DNA of 64,000 bases from Mesorhizobium helmanticense (GTDB lineage Bacteria; Pseudomonadota; Alphaproteobacteria; Rhizobiales; Rhizobiaceae). Each line of letters starts with the position of its first letter. Within the stretch, counting starts at the first letter, position 1. Both the position numbers and the translations under genes were made by a program. Under the pieces are notes generated by a model. It saw nothing but the letters and a program-made list of their open reading frames with translations. It did not search any database and was not told where the DNA came from. Below are positions 19,257 through 29,000 of the stretch, piece by piece. The stretch lies in the NCBI RefSeq assembly GCF_003034915.1, contig NZ_PZJX01000042.1, positions 23,740 through 87,739 on the forward strand, given 5' to 3'.

Positions 19257-20639
19257 GTGGCGGACAAAGGATCTAGACGCGCAATTGCAAGTGATCATCA
19301 GCAAAATTCCGGTGGCGAATTTGTCGCCGGCCTTGCTGCCCGCAAGGCGGCAGCGCGTCTGCTGGCCGCCGTCATCGATGCCAGGACGCCGCTTGACGGG
19401 CTGACCGACCATGAGAATGGCCACCCGCAATACAAGGCGCTCGACTTGCGCGATCGGGCGCTGGTGCGCGCCATACTGGTCACGGCACTTCGTTATCGCA
19501 TGACCATCACGGGGCTGCTCTCGCGCCGCCTGGAAAAGCCGCTGCCGCCCAACGCCACCGCCCTGTCGCACATATTGCATGTGGCGGCGGCGCAGATCCT
19601 GTTCCTCGACATTCCTGACAGCGCCGCCGTCGATCTTGCCGTGACCCATGCCAAGTCCGACCCACGCACGCTGCGCTTTGCCGGCCTCGTCAACGGCGTG
19701 CTGCGCACGCTGGCGCGTGCCAAGGAGACAGAGTTACCCGCCGCCCTTGCCGCCACCGACGAAGCACCAAGATGGTTTTCCGACCGGCTGAAGGCGACCT
19801 ACGGCGTCGACAAGGCCAGGCAGATCCTCGCTGCCCACCGCGTCGAGGCGCCGGTCGATTTCTCGGTCAAGTCCGACCCCGCGCTGTGGGCTGAAAAACT
19901 CGGCGGCATCGTGCTGCCGACCGGTACTGTGCGCGTCCAAAAACTTAGCGCATCCGTCACCGAACTGCCCGGCTTCACCGAGGGCGCCTGGTGGGTGCAG
20001 GATGCCGCGGCCAGCCTACCGGCGAGGCTGTTCGGCGATGTCAGGGGGCTTCGCGTCGCCGATCTCTGCGCCGCGCCCGGCGGCAAGACGGCCCAGCTCA
20101 TCCTTGCCGGCGCGCAGGTCACCGCCGTCGACACGTCGAAGAACCGGCTGGCCCGGCTGGCGCAGAATCTTGAGCGCCTCGGCCTCGCCGCAGAGATCGT
20201 CCAGGCCGATCTGCTCGCTTATCAGCCGAACGAATTGTTCGATGCTGTTCTGCTCGACGCGCCCTGCTCCTCGACCGGCACGGTGCGGCGGCATCCCGAC
20301 GTACCCTGGACCAAGACACCGGCCGACGTTGAAAAGCTTGCCGCCCTGCAGGCAAGGCTGCTTGCCCGCACTGTGACCCTGGTCAGGCCGGGTGGGCGCA
20401 TCGTCTTTTCCAACTGTTCGCTCGACCCGCTCGAAGGCGAGGCGCTTCACCGCGCCTTCCTCGCCGGAACGGCTGATATCGTCGACGATCCGCTGCGCCC
20501 AGGCGAAGTCGCGAGCATCGATGCGTTCCTGACGCCGCAAGGCACGCTGCGCACGACGCCCGCCGACATGGAGCTCGAATCCCCAGAGGTTTCCGGTCTG
20601 GACGGCTTCTTCGCCGCCCGCATGCGCAGGGCTCTTTAA
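19257..20639 (+). CDS. rsmB: RsmB-type rRNA cytosine-C5 methyltransferase
   Basis: A 460-residue SAM-dependent methyltransferase of the RsmB/NOP2 family. An N-terminal NusB-like RNA-binding domain (about 1-140) is followed by the catalytic domain with SAM loop DLCAAPGGKTAQL, and the two cysteines of the m5C mechanism in DAPCSSTGTVRRHPD and SNCSLDPLEGE. GTG 19257 follows the htpX stop by two bases; GTG 19245 overlaps htpX and is the alternative. The next genes, heparinase and purH, follow in an order typical of Rhizobiales. Confidence 0.94.
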   Translation: MADKGSRRAIASDHQQNSGGEFVAGLAARKAAARLLAAVIDARTPLDGLTDHENGHPQYKALDLRDRALVRAILVTALRYRMTITGLLSRRLEKPLPPNATALSHILHVAAAQILFLDIPDSAAVDLAVTHAKSDPRTLRFAGLVNGVLRTLARAKETELPAALAATDEAPRWFSDRLKATYGVDKARQILAAHRVEAPVDFSVKSDPALWAEKLGGIVLPTGTVRVQKLSASVTELPGFTEGAWWVQDAAASLPARLFGDVRGLRVADLCAAPGGKTAQLILAGAQVTAVDTSKNRLARLAQNLERLGLAAEIVQADLLAYQPNELFDAVLLDAPCSSTGTVRRHPDVPWTKTPADVEKLAALQARLLARTVTLVRPGGRIVFSNCSLDPLEGEALHRAFLAGTADIVDDPLRPGEVASIDAFLTPQGTLRTTPADMELESPEVSGLDGFFAARMRRAL

Positions 20640-20787
20640 AGACTTGGGCCCAGAAAATTTGTCGAGTTTTTTGGGGAGAACCATGCGGAAAGCGGGTTGA
20701 ACTCCAGGACTTCCGTGGAATTCGCCTTCGCATAAGTTCTTGAATCACATAAGCTTGTCTTCGGGTTGAGGGCGTTGAGGAGGGGTT

Positions 20788-22512
20788 TTGGCACTCGCTG
20801 CCGGCAGCACGACGCGTCTATGGACGCTTGTCGCGAGGGAGTTCTGGCGCAAGGCGCGCCGGCGCCTGCGTGCCGGGCCTGTCTATCGCTGGCGCTATTC
20901 CGGCCGCACGCCGGAACGCGTCCTGATTGCTCCACCCGACCTGCGCCTCGCCGACCCACAGATCGCGCTTGAGATCTACTATGGCCGCTATCCGCTGTCA
21001 GGGCATATGGTGGAGACCGGCGGCAAGTCGCCGTTCCAGATCGCGGTGCCCAATCCCGGCTGGCAAAAGACGCTGCATGGCTTTCGCTGGCTGCGCCACA
21101 TGCGCGCTGCCGGCTCCGAACTCGCCGCGGCCAATGCCCGCGCGCTGGTTTCCGACTGGATCGCCATGCATGGCGGCCAGATTTCCGGCGTCGGCTGGGA
21201 TCCAGGCACGACGGCCAAGCGCGTCATTGCCTGGCTGCAGCATTCCTCGGTGGTGCTGCAAGGCGCTGAATTTCCCTTCTACCGCGCCTTCCTGAAATCG
21301 CTCGCCGTCCAGATCCGCTACCTCAGGGCGATGGCGCGCGAGATGCCGGACGGCAAGGACAGACTGCGCGCCCGTATAGCGCTCGCCTTTGCCGCTCTGT
21401 CGTTGCCGGCGCCCGCATCGGGACTGCGCAACGCGACGCGCAACCTCGCCGAGGAGCTCGATCGCCAGATCCTGCCCGATGGTGGTCATATCTCCCGCAA
21501 TCCGATGACCGTTCTCGAGCTGCTTGCCGACCTTCTGCCGCTGCGCCAGACCTATGCCAACCAAGCGGAGACGCCGCCGGCGGCCCTGATGGGGGCGATC
21601 GACCGCATGCTGCCGGCGCTGCGTTTCTTTCGCCACCAGGATGGCAGTCTCGCCCGCTTCAACGGCATGGGCGCGACCATCCACGATCGTATCGCCACCA
21701 TCCTGCGCCACGACGACACCGCCGGCGCGCCGCTACTGCACGCACCGCATTCGGGCTATGAGCGCCTCTCCATGGGCGGCGTGACGGTCATTGCCGATAC
21801 CGGCCCGCCGCCGCCCGTCGATGTTTCCAACGCCGCGCACGCCGGCTGCCTTGCTTTCGAACTGTCCTCCGGCCGCCAGCACTATATCGTCAATGCCGGC
21901 GTCGACACCTATGGCGCCGCCGAATTCCGGCCGCTTGCCCGCGCCACGGCCGCCCACTCGACCGCCACAATCAACGACACTTCGTCGGCGCGATTCAGTC
22001 ATTCGCTGCGCGTCAACGACCTGCTTGGCACGCCGCTGATTGGCGGCCCGCAGAATGTGCCCTGCAAACGCACCGACCACCCAGGCAGCCAGGGTTTTCT
22101 GGCCCGCCATGACGGTTATGTCGCGCGCTTCGGCTTTTTGCATGAGCGCGAGCTGAAGTTGACCACCGACGGCAATGTGCTCGCCGGCAGGGACCGGTTC
22201 CAGCGGCCGGGCAATGCTGCCATCCGCAACAATGGCCGCGATTTCGTCACCGTGCGCTTCCACATACATCCCGACATAAACCTGCTCCAGGATGAGCATG
22301 ACCGCCTGGTGCTGGCCGCCGACCAGGCCGATACCTGGGTTTTCACCTGTACCGAAGTTGCGCCCGACGTCGAGGAATCGATCTATTTCGCCGGCCTTGG
22401 CGGACCGCGCCGCAGCCGGCAGATCGTGCTGGCCTTCAAGGCCTCGGAGATATCGGAAGTCCACTGGCAACTGACGCGGACCGTGATCGCCGGCTATCCC
22501 CAGAAAAGCTGA
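20788..22512 (+). CDS. Heparinase II/III-family protein
   Basis: A 574-residue protein with an N-terminal alpha/alpha toroid region and a C-terminal beta-rich Heparinase II/III-like domain (GYERLSMGGVTVIADTG, SSGRQHYIVNAGVD, then AAHSTATINDTSSARF, where the His-Ser-Thr stretch is typical). Family members are polysaccharide lyases; the rhizobial one beside purH has no proven substrate. TTG 20788 is supported by GAGGAGGGG just upstream. There is no clear signal peptide. It may act on cell-envelope polysaccharide, but this is inference. Confidence 0.88.
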   Translation: MALAAGSTTRLWTLVAREFWRKARRRLRAGPVYRWRYSGRTPERVLIAPPDLRLADPQIALEIYYGRYPLSGHMVETGGKSPFQIAVPNPGWQKTLHGFRWLRHMRAAGSELAAANARALVSDWIAMHGGQISGVGWDPGTTAKRVIAWLQHSSVVLQGAEFPFYRAFLKSLAVQIRYLRAMAREMPDGKDRLRARIALAFAALSLPAPASGLRNATRNLAEELDRQILPDGGHISRNPMTVLELLADLLPLRQTYANQAETPPAALMGAIDRMLPALRFFRHQDGSLARFNGMGATIHDRIATILRHDDTAGAPLLHAPHSGYERLSMGGVTVIADTGPPPPVDVSNAAHAGCLAFELSSGRQHYIVNAGVDTYGAAEFRPLARATAAHSTATINDTSSARFSHSLRVNDLLGTPLIGGPQNVPCKRTDHPGSQGFLARHDGYVARFGFLHERELKLTTDGNVLAGRDRFQRPGNAAIRNNGRDFVTVRFHIHPDINLLQDEHDRLVLAADQADTWVFTCTEVAPDVEESIYFAGLGGPRRSRQIVLAFKASEISEVHWQLTRTVIAGYPQKS

Positions 22513-22622
22513 CTGTGTCTGCCGGTGATGAAGCGTCCGGCTTGATTGAGCTTCCACCTTGATTTCCTGATGTCATGTGCTACGGCGCGCGGACACTTTC
22601 CAAATCGAAAGGCCGCCACCCC

Positions 22623-24239
22623 ATGGCCGTCGCCGCCAAGAACATTCCCGCGCCCGACCTCGTTCCCGTGCGTCGCGCGCTGCTCTCCGTTTTCGACAAG
22701 ACCGGCCTCATCGATTTCGCCAGGGCATTGGCCGCGGCCGGCGTCGAGCTGGTCTCCACCGGCGGCACGGCAAAGGCGATCGCCGAAGCCGGCATGGCTG
22801 TGCGCGACGTGTCCGAGTTGACAGGCTTTCCCGAGATCATGGACGGCCGTGTCAAGACGCTGCACCCTTCGGTGCACGGCGCGCTGCTCGGTGTGCGCGA
22901 CGACCCGGACCACGCCAAAGCCATGCACGATCACAACATCGAGCCGATCGATCTCGTCGTCTCCAATCTCTACCCCTTCGAGGAGGTCCGCCGCTCCGGC
23001 GCCGGCTACGCCTCGATCGTCGAGAACATCGACATAGGCGGCCCGGCGATGATCCGTGCCTCGGCCAAGAACCACGCCTATGTCGCCATCGTTACCGATC
23101 CTGGCGATTATGCCTCGGTGCTCAATGCGCTGGAGATGAATTTCGGCGCGCTGTCGCTGGATTTCCGCAAGAAGCTGGCGGCCAAGGCATTCGCCCGCAC
23201 CGCCACCTATGATGCGGCGATCTCCGGCTGGTTCGCCGAAGCGCTCGAGATCGAGCATCCGACCTGGCGCGCCTTCGGCGGCAGGCTGGACCAAATCATG
23301 CGTTATGGCGAGAACCCGCATCAGGGCGCCGGCTTCTATGTCGACGGCGACAAGCGGCCAGGCGTCGCCACGGCCCGCCAGCTTCAGGGCAAGCAGCTTT
23401 CCTACAACAATATCAACGACACTGACGCCGCCTTCGAGCTGGTCGGCGAGTTCGACCCGGCCCGCTCGGCCGCTGTCGCCATCATCAAGCATGCCAACCC
23501 CTGTGGCGTCGCCGAAGGCGCTTCACTGAAGGCGGCCTATGCCAAGGCGCTGGCCTGCGATCCCGTCTCGGCCTTCGGCGGCATCGTTGCGATGAACCGC
23601 CTGCTCGATGCCGAGGCCGCCGAGGAGATCGTCAAGACCTTCACCGAAGTCATCATCGCGCCGGGCGCCTCGGAGGAGGCGGTTCAGATCGTCGCCGCCA
23701 AGAAGAACCTGCGCCTGCTGGTCACCGGCGGCCTGCCCGATCCGCGCGCCGCCGGCACCACCGTCAGATCCGTTTCCGGCGGATTGCTCGTCCAGGGCCG
23801 CGACAACGCGGTGGTCGACGACCTGGAACTGAAGGTCGTGACGAAGCGCGCACCGACGCCGCCCGAGATGGCCGATCTGAAATTCGCCTTCCGCATCGCC
23901 AAGCACGTCAAGTCGAACGCCATCGTCTATGCCAGGGATAGCGCCACGGTCGGCATCGGCGCCGGCCAGATGAGCCGCGTCGATTCCTCGCGCATCGCCG
24001 CGCGCAAGGCGCTCGATGCCGCCGAGGCCGCTGGTCTCTCCGAGCCGCTGACCAAGGGCTCGGTCGTCGCCTCCGATGCCTTCTTCCCCTTCGCCGACGG
24101 GCTCTTGTCGGCGATCGAAGCCGGCGCCACCGCCGTCATCCAGCCCGGCGGCTCGATGCGCGACGACGACGTCATCGCCGCCGCCGACGAGCACGGCATC
24201 GCCATGGTCTTTACCGGCGTGAGGCACTTCCGGCACTGA
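22623..24239 (+). CDS. purH: Bifunctional AICAR transformylase / IMP cyclohydrolase
   Basis: A 538-residue enzyme for the last two steps of de novo IMP synthesis. The N-terminal MGS-like cyclohydrolase domain (ALLSVFDKTGL, ELVSTGGTAKAIAEAG, TLHPSVHGALLG) is followed by the AICAR formyltransferase domain with KHANPCGVAEG and the C-terminal FFPFADGLLSAIEAG plus PGGSMRDDDVIAAAD. ATG 22623 (MAVAAKNIPAPD) is chosen over an upstream in-frame ATG at 22575. A hairpin repeat 14 bp after the stop probably ends the transcript. Confidence 0.97.
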   Translation: MAVAAKNIPAPDLVPVRRALLSVFDKTGLIDFARALAAAGVELVSTGGTAKAIAEAGMAVRDVSELTGFPEIMDGRVKTLHPSVHGALLGVRDDPDHAKAMHDHNIEPIDLVVSNLYPFEEVRRSGAGYASIVENIDIGGPAMIRASAKNHAYVAIVTDPGDYASVLNALEMNFGALSLDFRKKLAAKAFARTATYDAAISGWFAEALEIEHPTWRAFGGRLDQIMRYGENPHQGAGFYVDGDKRPGVATARQLQGKQLSYNNINDTDAAFELVGEFDPARSAAVAIIKHANPCGVAEGASLKAAYAKALACDPVSAFGGIVAMNRLLDAEAAEEIVKTFTEVIIAPGASEEAVQIVAAKKNLRLLVTGGLPDPRAAGTTVRSVSGGLLVQGRDNAVVDDLELKVVTKRAPTPPEMADLKFAFRIAKHVKSNAIVYARDSATVGIGAGQMSRVDSSRIAARKALDAAEAAGLSEPLTKGSVVASDAFFPFADGLLSAIEAGATAVIQPGGSMRDDDVIAAADEHGIAMVFTGVRHFRH

Positions 24240-24246
24240 GCGCCCC

Positions 24247-24380
24247 CTTTTCCTTCTCCCCTTGTGGGAGAAGGTGGATCGGCGCGCAGCGCCGAGACGG
24301 ATGAGGGGTGTTGGAAGGAATGGGACGTTGGCGTTCCCTGGAACACCCCTCATCCGACCGAGCTTCGCTCGGAAACGGAG
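24247..24380. repeat. Rhizobial palindromic intergenic element after purH
   Basis: The stem CTTCTCCC/GGGAGAAG (24253-24273) is followed by perfect 14-bp inverted arms GGATGAGGGGTGTT (24299-24312) and its complement (24342-24355), ending with a small CGAGCTTCGCTCG hairpin. It matches the CTTCTCCC...GGATGAGGGG style of rhizobial RIME/REP-like repeats. It lies between the convergent purH and MFS genes. Confidence 0.8.
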
Positions 24381-25757
24381 TTATTCCGCCAGCCGGTCCG
24401 CCGGGTATGGCGTCTTGATCAGGATCGCTATGCCGACGCCGAGGAACAACACGATGGCCGCCATGCCGAGCCTTGCCGAGCCGCTGGCCAAGGTGATCGT
24501 TGCCACCATGAAAGGCGCGGCGAAACTGGTCGCCCGCCCGGCCAGCGCGTAGATGCCGAAATAGCGGCCCGACTCCGCGGCGGTGACGCTGCGCGCCATG
24601 TAGGAGCGCGACGATGCCTGCACCGGGCCAAAGGCCAGGCCGATCAGCAGGCCGTAGAAGATATAGGCTTTTTCCGCCGCTGTGCCGAACAAGCCGCCGC
24701 TATCCGTTTCGGGCATGATCCAGGCACCGAACAGCGTATAGCCTGGGCCGGTTGAGACGATACCGATCGTGGCGATGCTGAGCAGGACGAGCGAGATCAT
24801 CACGATGATCTTGGAGCCGAGCGCCGTGTCGAGGCGCGCGGCAACCAGACAACCGACGATGGCGACGACATTGAGGATGATGCCGAACATGCCGATCTCG
24901 GTGATCGACCAGTGGAACATCGCTGCCGCAAATGTGCCGCCCAGCGCCAGCAGGGCATTGACGCCGTCCTGATAGATCATGCGGGCAATGAGAAAGCGGA
25001 AGATGCCACTGCGCTGCCGCACCTCGGCCAGCGTCGACTTCAATTCCGACAATCCTTCGCGCACCGCCGGCCCGATCGGAAGGCCTTTGATGGCATCGGG
25101 CGTGAAGAAGAACATTGGCAGGATGAACAGGAAATACCAGCCGGCCGACAGCGGTCCGGTGGCCCTCGCATCCTCGCCGAGTTTCGGATCGAGGCCGAAG
25201 AGCGGGTCAATGCCGATGATCGTCTTGCCGGTTTCCGGCGAGCCCGCCAAACAGGTGACGACGAAGATCAGCGCGATCATCCCGCCGAGATAGCCAAGGC
25301 CCCAGGCCACGTTTGAGACATGGCCGATCTCGCTCTTCGGCACCAGCCGCGGCATCATCGAGTCGTTGAAGACCGTGGAGAATTCCGCCGCCACAGAGGC
25401 GAGCGAAAAGAACATCACGACCAGGAAAAGGTTCGAGCCGGGCGCGGCGAACCATAGCAGGCAAAGACTGATGATCTTGATCGAGGCGAAGAATGCTATC
25501 CATGGCTTGCGCGGCCCGGTCTGGTCGGCGATCGAGCCGAGGATGGGCGACAGCACGGCGATGACCAATCCCGCAGCGGCGATGCCGTAGCCCCAGGCCG
25601 CCTGGCCCGTCTCCGGGTCGCTCGCCATGCGCGAGACGAAATAGGGCCCGAATATGAAGGTGGTGATGACCGTGAAGAACGGCTGCGCCGCCCAGTCGAA
25701 CAGCATCCAGCCCCAGATGCCGCGCCTCGACGTCCGCTGCACTGCTACCTCGGCCAT
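24381..25757 (-). CDS. UMF1-type MFS transporter
   Basis: A 458-residue multi-helix permease of the UMF1/Atg22-like MFS branch. The N-terminal WGWMLFDWAAQPFFTVITTFIFGPYF is characteristic, followed by the SPILGSIADQTGPRKPW loop (MFS motif A). ATG 25757 (MAEVAVQRTSRRG) has GGAGGGG immediately upstream; the open frame further 5' enters a palindromic repeat and has no family similarity. Substrates of bacterial UMF1 proteins are not established. It stands alone between two repeat elements. Confidence 0.88.
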   Translation of the reverse strand: MAEVAVQRTSRRGIWGWMLFDWAAQPFFTVITTFIFGPYFVSRMASDPETGQAAWGYGIAAAGLVIAVLSPILGSIADQTGPRKPWIAFFASIKIISLCLLWFAAPGSNLFLVVMFFSLASVAAEFSTVFNDSMMPRLVPKSEIGHVSNVAWGLGYLGGMIALIFVVTCLAGSPETGKTIIGIDPLFGLDPKLGEDARATGPLSAGWYFLFILPMFFFTPDAIKGLPIGPAVREGLSELKSTLAEVRQRSGIFRFLIARMIYQDGVNALLALGGTFAAAMFHWSITEIGMFGIILNVVAIVGCLVAARLDTALGSKIIVMISLVLLSIATIGIVSTGPGYTLFGAWIMPETDSGGLFGTAAEKAYIFYGLLIGLAFGPVQASSRSYMARSVTAAESGRYFGIYALAGRATSFAAPFMVATITLASGSARLGMAAIVLFLGVGIAILIKTPYPADRLAE

Positions 25758-25859
25758 GTCCCCTCCGCTCGCCTTCGTTTTGTCGGCGGCGCCATGTCTG
25801 CATGTTTTCGAACTGCGACGCAAATGAACAAGCATAGTGCCGCCGCTCATTGCCCTGCA

Positions 25860-26033
25860 TTCCTCGCCCCCACGGAGTGGGGGGGAGAGGTGGCTCGGCG
25901 AAGCCGAGACGGAGAGGGGGAAATGCGCCATCCCAAGCTTGAGTTGATCGTTCAAGAAGGGGCTCCGCTCTACGAAACCCCCTCTCCGACCGCTTCGCGG
26001 CCACCTCTCCCCCGCTCTGGCGGGGGGCGAGGA
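25860..26033. repeat. Long inverted repeat with arms about 33 bp
   Basis: The left arm (25860-25892, starting TTCCTCGCCCCC) and right arm (26001-26033, ending GGCGAGGAA) are imperfect inverted copies. Internal paired segments are CTCGGCGAAGCCGAG and GGAGAGGGGG with CCCCCTCTCC. Same class as the elements at 39033 and 47519. It separates the MFS promoter from the NAD-GDH stop. Confidence 0.8.
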
Positions 26034-26046
26034 ACCCAAGCCCAGT

Positions 26047-29000
26047 CTACATCCCCGCCAGGTCGCTCATCAGCCCTGACGCCACCGACAGCCTGGACAC
26101 CGTGATCTCGCCGCCTTCGGTCAGCGCCTGCAGCCGCTCGCGGATGCGCGCCACCCGCTCGCCCCCGGCCTCCAGCCATGCCGCGACCGGGTCCGCCGCC
26201 TTGGCATGGCCGGTGAGCGCGGCCACCGCGATGCCGCGCCTGGCCGCGCCGATCGTGTCGGTGGCGCGCGAAAGCGCCAATTGATCGTAATAGTCGGACG
26301 GCGAGATCGAGCGCGCCGCGTCCTCGACGCGCGGGATGCGGAAGGCATCGCTGACCGCGAAAAACGCCTTCGCGGTGGCAACGATGTCGGCATTCGCCAT
26401 CCGTGACGCCAGAGCGATGTCGGGGATGAGTTCCCCGACATCGCTCTGTGCCAATTGTACGGCCAGGCTTTCCGGCGCGCCGCCCTTGAACAGACTGTGC
26501 CGCCGCTCCTCGATCCGTTCGCGCGAATAGGCGGGCAGCAGCGAAATGAGCTTCGGTTCGAGCGCCTTGCGCGCCTCCTGCAACTCGGCGATCCGCTGAC
26601 CGAGCGGTGCAATGCCGGCATCGTTCTTCAGGTACCAGCCGCTGGTCACATAGATAAGCCGGCTAATGGACTGGTAGAGGTCGAGCTGCGCCTGGCCGTC
26701 GATCTGGTTGTCGAGCGCGTCGATCTCCCTGTAGAGCGCCGGCAGCGCAAAACCGTCGCGGACAACCGCGAAGGTCCGCACCACGTCGGCCGCCGTGCGT
26801 CCGGTTGCTTCCTGCAGCCGGTTGACGAAGGAGGGGCCGCCGCGATTGACCAGATCGTTGGCCACGACACGGGCGATGATCTCGCGGCGCAGGCGATGGT
26901 CGTGGATCTCGGCCGCATATTTCTTGGCCATGCGATCGGGGAAATAGCCCATCAGGTCGCTGTCGAAATGCGGATCGTCGGGCACGTCGCTGGCGACGAT
27001 GTCGGAGAACAGAACGATCTTGGCATAGGCGAGCAGCACGCCGAGCTCGGCCCTGGTCAGCGGTTCGCCGCGCGCCTCGCGCTCGGCAAGGGCCGCGGGA
27101 GACGGCAGCGTCTCGACGGCGCGATCGAGCAGCCCGCGCGCTTCCAGCGCCGTCATGAAGCGGCTCTGATGCGCAATGTCGGCCAGGCCACGCTTGCGGG
27201 CGACCGACAGGGCCAAAGTCTGCTGGTAGTTGTTGGACAGCACGAGCGAGCCGACCTCATCGGTCATCTCGGCCAGCAATTTGTTGCGCACAGGCCGCGT
27301 CAGCGCGCCCTTGCGCATGGCCGAGGCCAGCGCGATCTTGATGTTGACCTCGACGTCGGAGCAGTTGACGCCGCCCGAATTGTCGATGGCGTCCGAATTG
27401 CAGCGGCCGCCAGCCAGCCCGAACTCGATGCGGGCGCGCTGCGTCACGCCGAGATTGGCGCCCTCGCCGATGACCTTGGCGCGCACGTCGAGCGCGGTCA
27501 CCCGAATGGCGTCGTTGGCGCGGTCGCCGGCATCCGCGTTGGTTTCGGTCGATGCCCGCAGATACGTGCCGATGCCGCCGAACCACAGAAGGTCGACCGG
27601 CGCCTTGAGGATGGCGCTCATGATCTCGACCGGGGAGGCGGTCGTCTTGGCAAGACCGATCGCGGCGGCCGCGGCCGGCGGCAGCGTGATCGATTTCTGG
27701 CTGCGCGAGACGATGACGCCGCCTTCCGACAGCTTGGTCTTGTCGTAGTCCTGCCAGCTCGAACGCGGCAGATCGAACATGCGTTTGCGCTCGGCCATCG
27801 AGGCCGCCATGTCAGGATCGGGATCGATGAAGATGTCGCGATGGTCGAAGGCGGCGATCAGCCTTGTCTGTGGTGATAGGAGCATGCCGTTGCCGAACAC
27901 GTCGCCCGACATGTCGCCGACGCCGACGACGGTGAAGGGCGAGGTCTGGATGTCGCGGTTCATCTCGCGGAAATGCCGCTTCACCGCTTCCCATGCGCCC
28001 TTGGCAGTGATGCCCATTTTCTTGTGGTCGTAGCCGGCCGAGCCGCCGCTGGCAAAGGCGTCGTCGAGCCAGAAGCCATGCTTTTCGCTGATCGCATTGG
28101 CGGTATCGGAGAAGGTCGCCGTGCCCTTGTCGGCGGCGACGACGAAATAGGGATCGTCCTGGTCGCGCCTGACCACGCCGGCCGGCGGGATGACGCCGTC
28201 CAGGCCGATATTGTCGGTGATCGACAACAGGCTCGATACAAAGTTCTTGTAGGCCGAGGTGCCGGCTTCGAAGATGGCGTCGCGGCCGGCGCTCATTGGC
28301 AGTTTCTTCGGATAGAAACCGCCCTTGGCGCCGACCGGCACGATCACCGCGTTCTTGACCTGCTGCGCCTTGACCAGGCCGAGCACCTCGGTGCGGTAGT
28401 CCTGGGCGCGGTCCGACCAGCGCAAGCCGCCGCGCGCAACCGGACCGAAGCGCAGATGCACGCCCTCGACCTCGGAACCGTAGACGAAGATCTCGCGCCA
28501 CGGCCGCGGCGCCGGCAGGCCGTCGACCGCCTGCGAGTCGAGCTTGATCGCCAGCGACTGGCCTTTCGCCTTCGTATCGGCAACGAAATGATTGGTGCGC
28601 AGCGAGGCTTCGATCAGATTGAGATAGCGGCGGATGATAGTGTCGTCATCGATGTTGGGCACCTCTTCCAGCGCATCCTTGATCTTGGCCTTGAGATGTT
28701 TGGCCGCCACCGCGCCTTCGCCCTCGGCCATCGGCCCAAGACGGGCGACGAACAGCGCATGCAGGCCGCGCGCGATGTCGGGATAGCGGTTGAGTGCTGC
28801 CGCGATGAAATCCTGGCTCTGCGGGATGCCCGCCTGCTGCAGATAGCGGCCATAGGCGCGCAGGATGGTGACTTCGCCCGACCACAGGCCGGCGGTCTGG
28901 GCAAGCCCGTTATAGCCGTCATTGTCGATGTCGCCGCGCCACACCGACAGGAACGCGTCCTCGAACAATGCACCGCTGTCGCTGAGGTCGATCGGCTTAC

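Noticed and set aside
22513..22622. Riboswitch upstream of purH
   Set aside because: The short leader shows no purine-riboswitch or ZTP-type conserved core.
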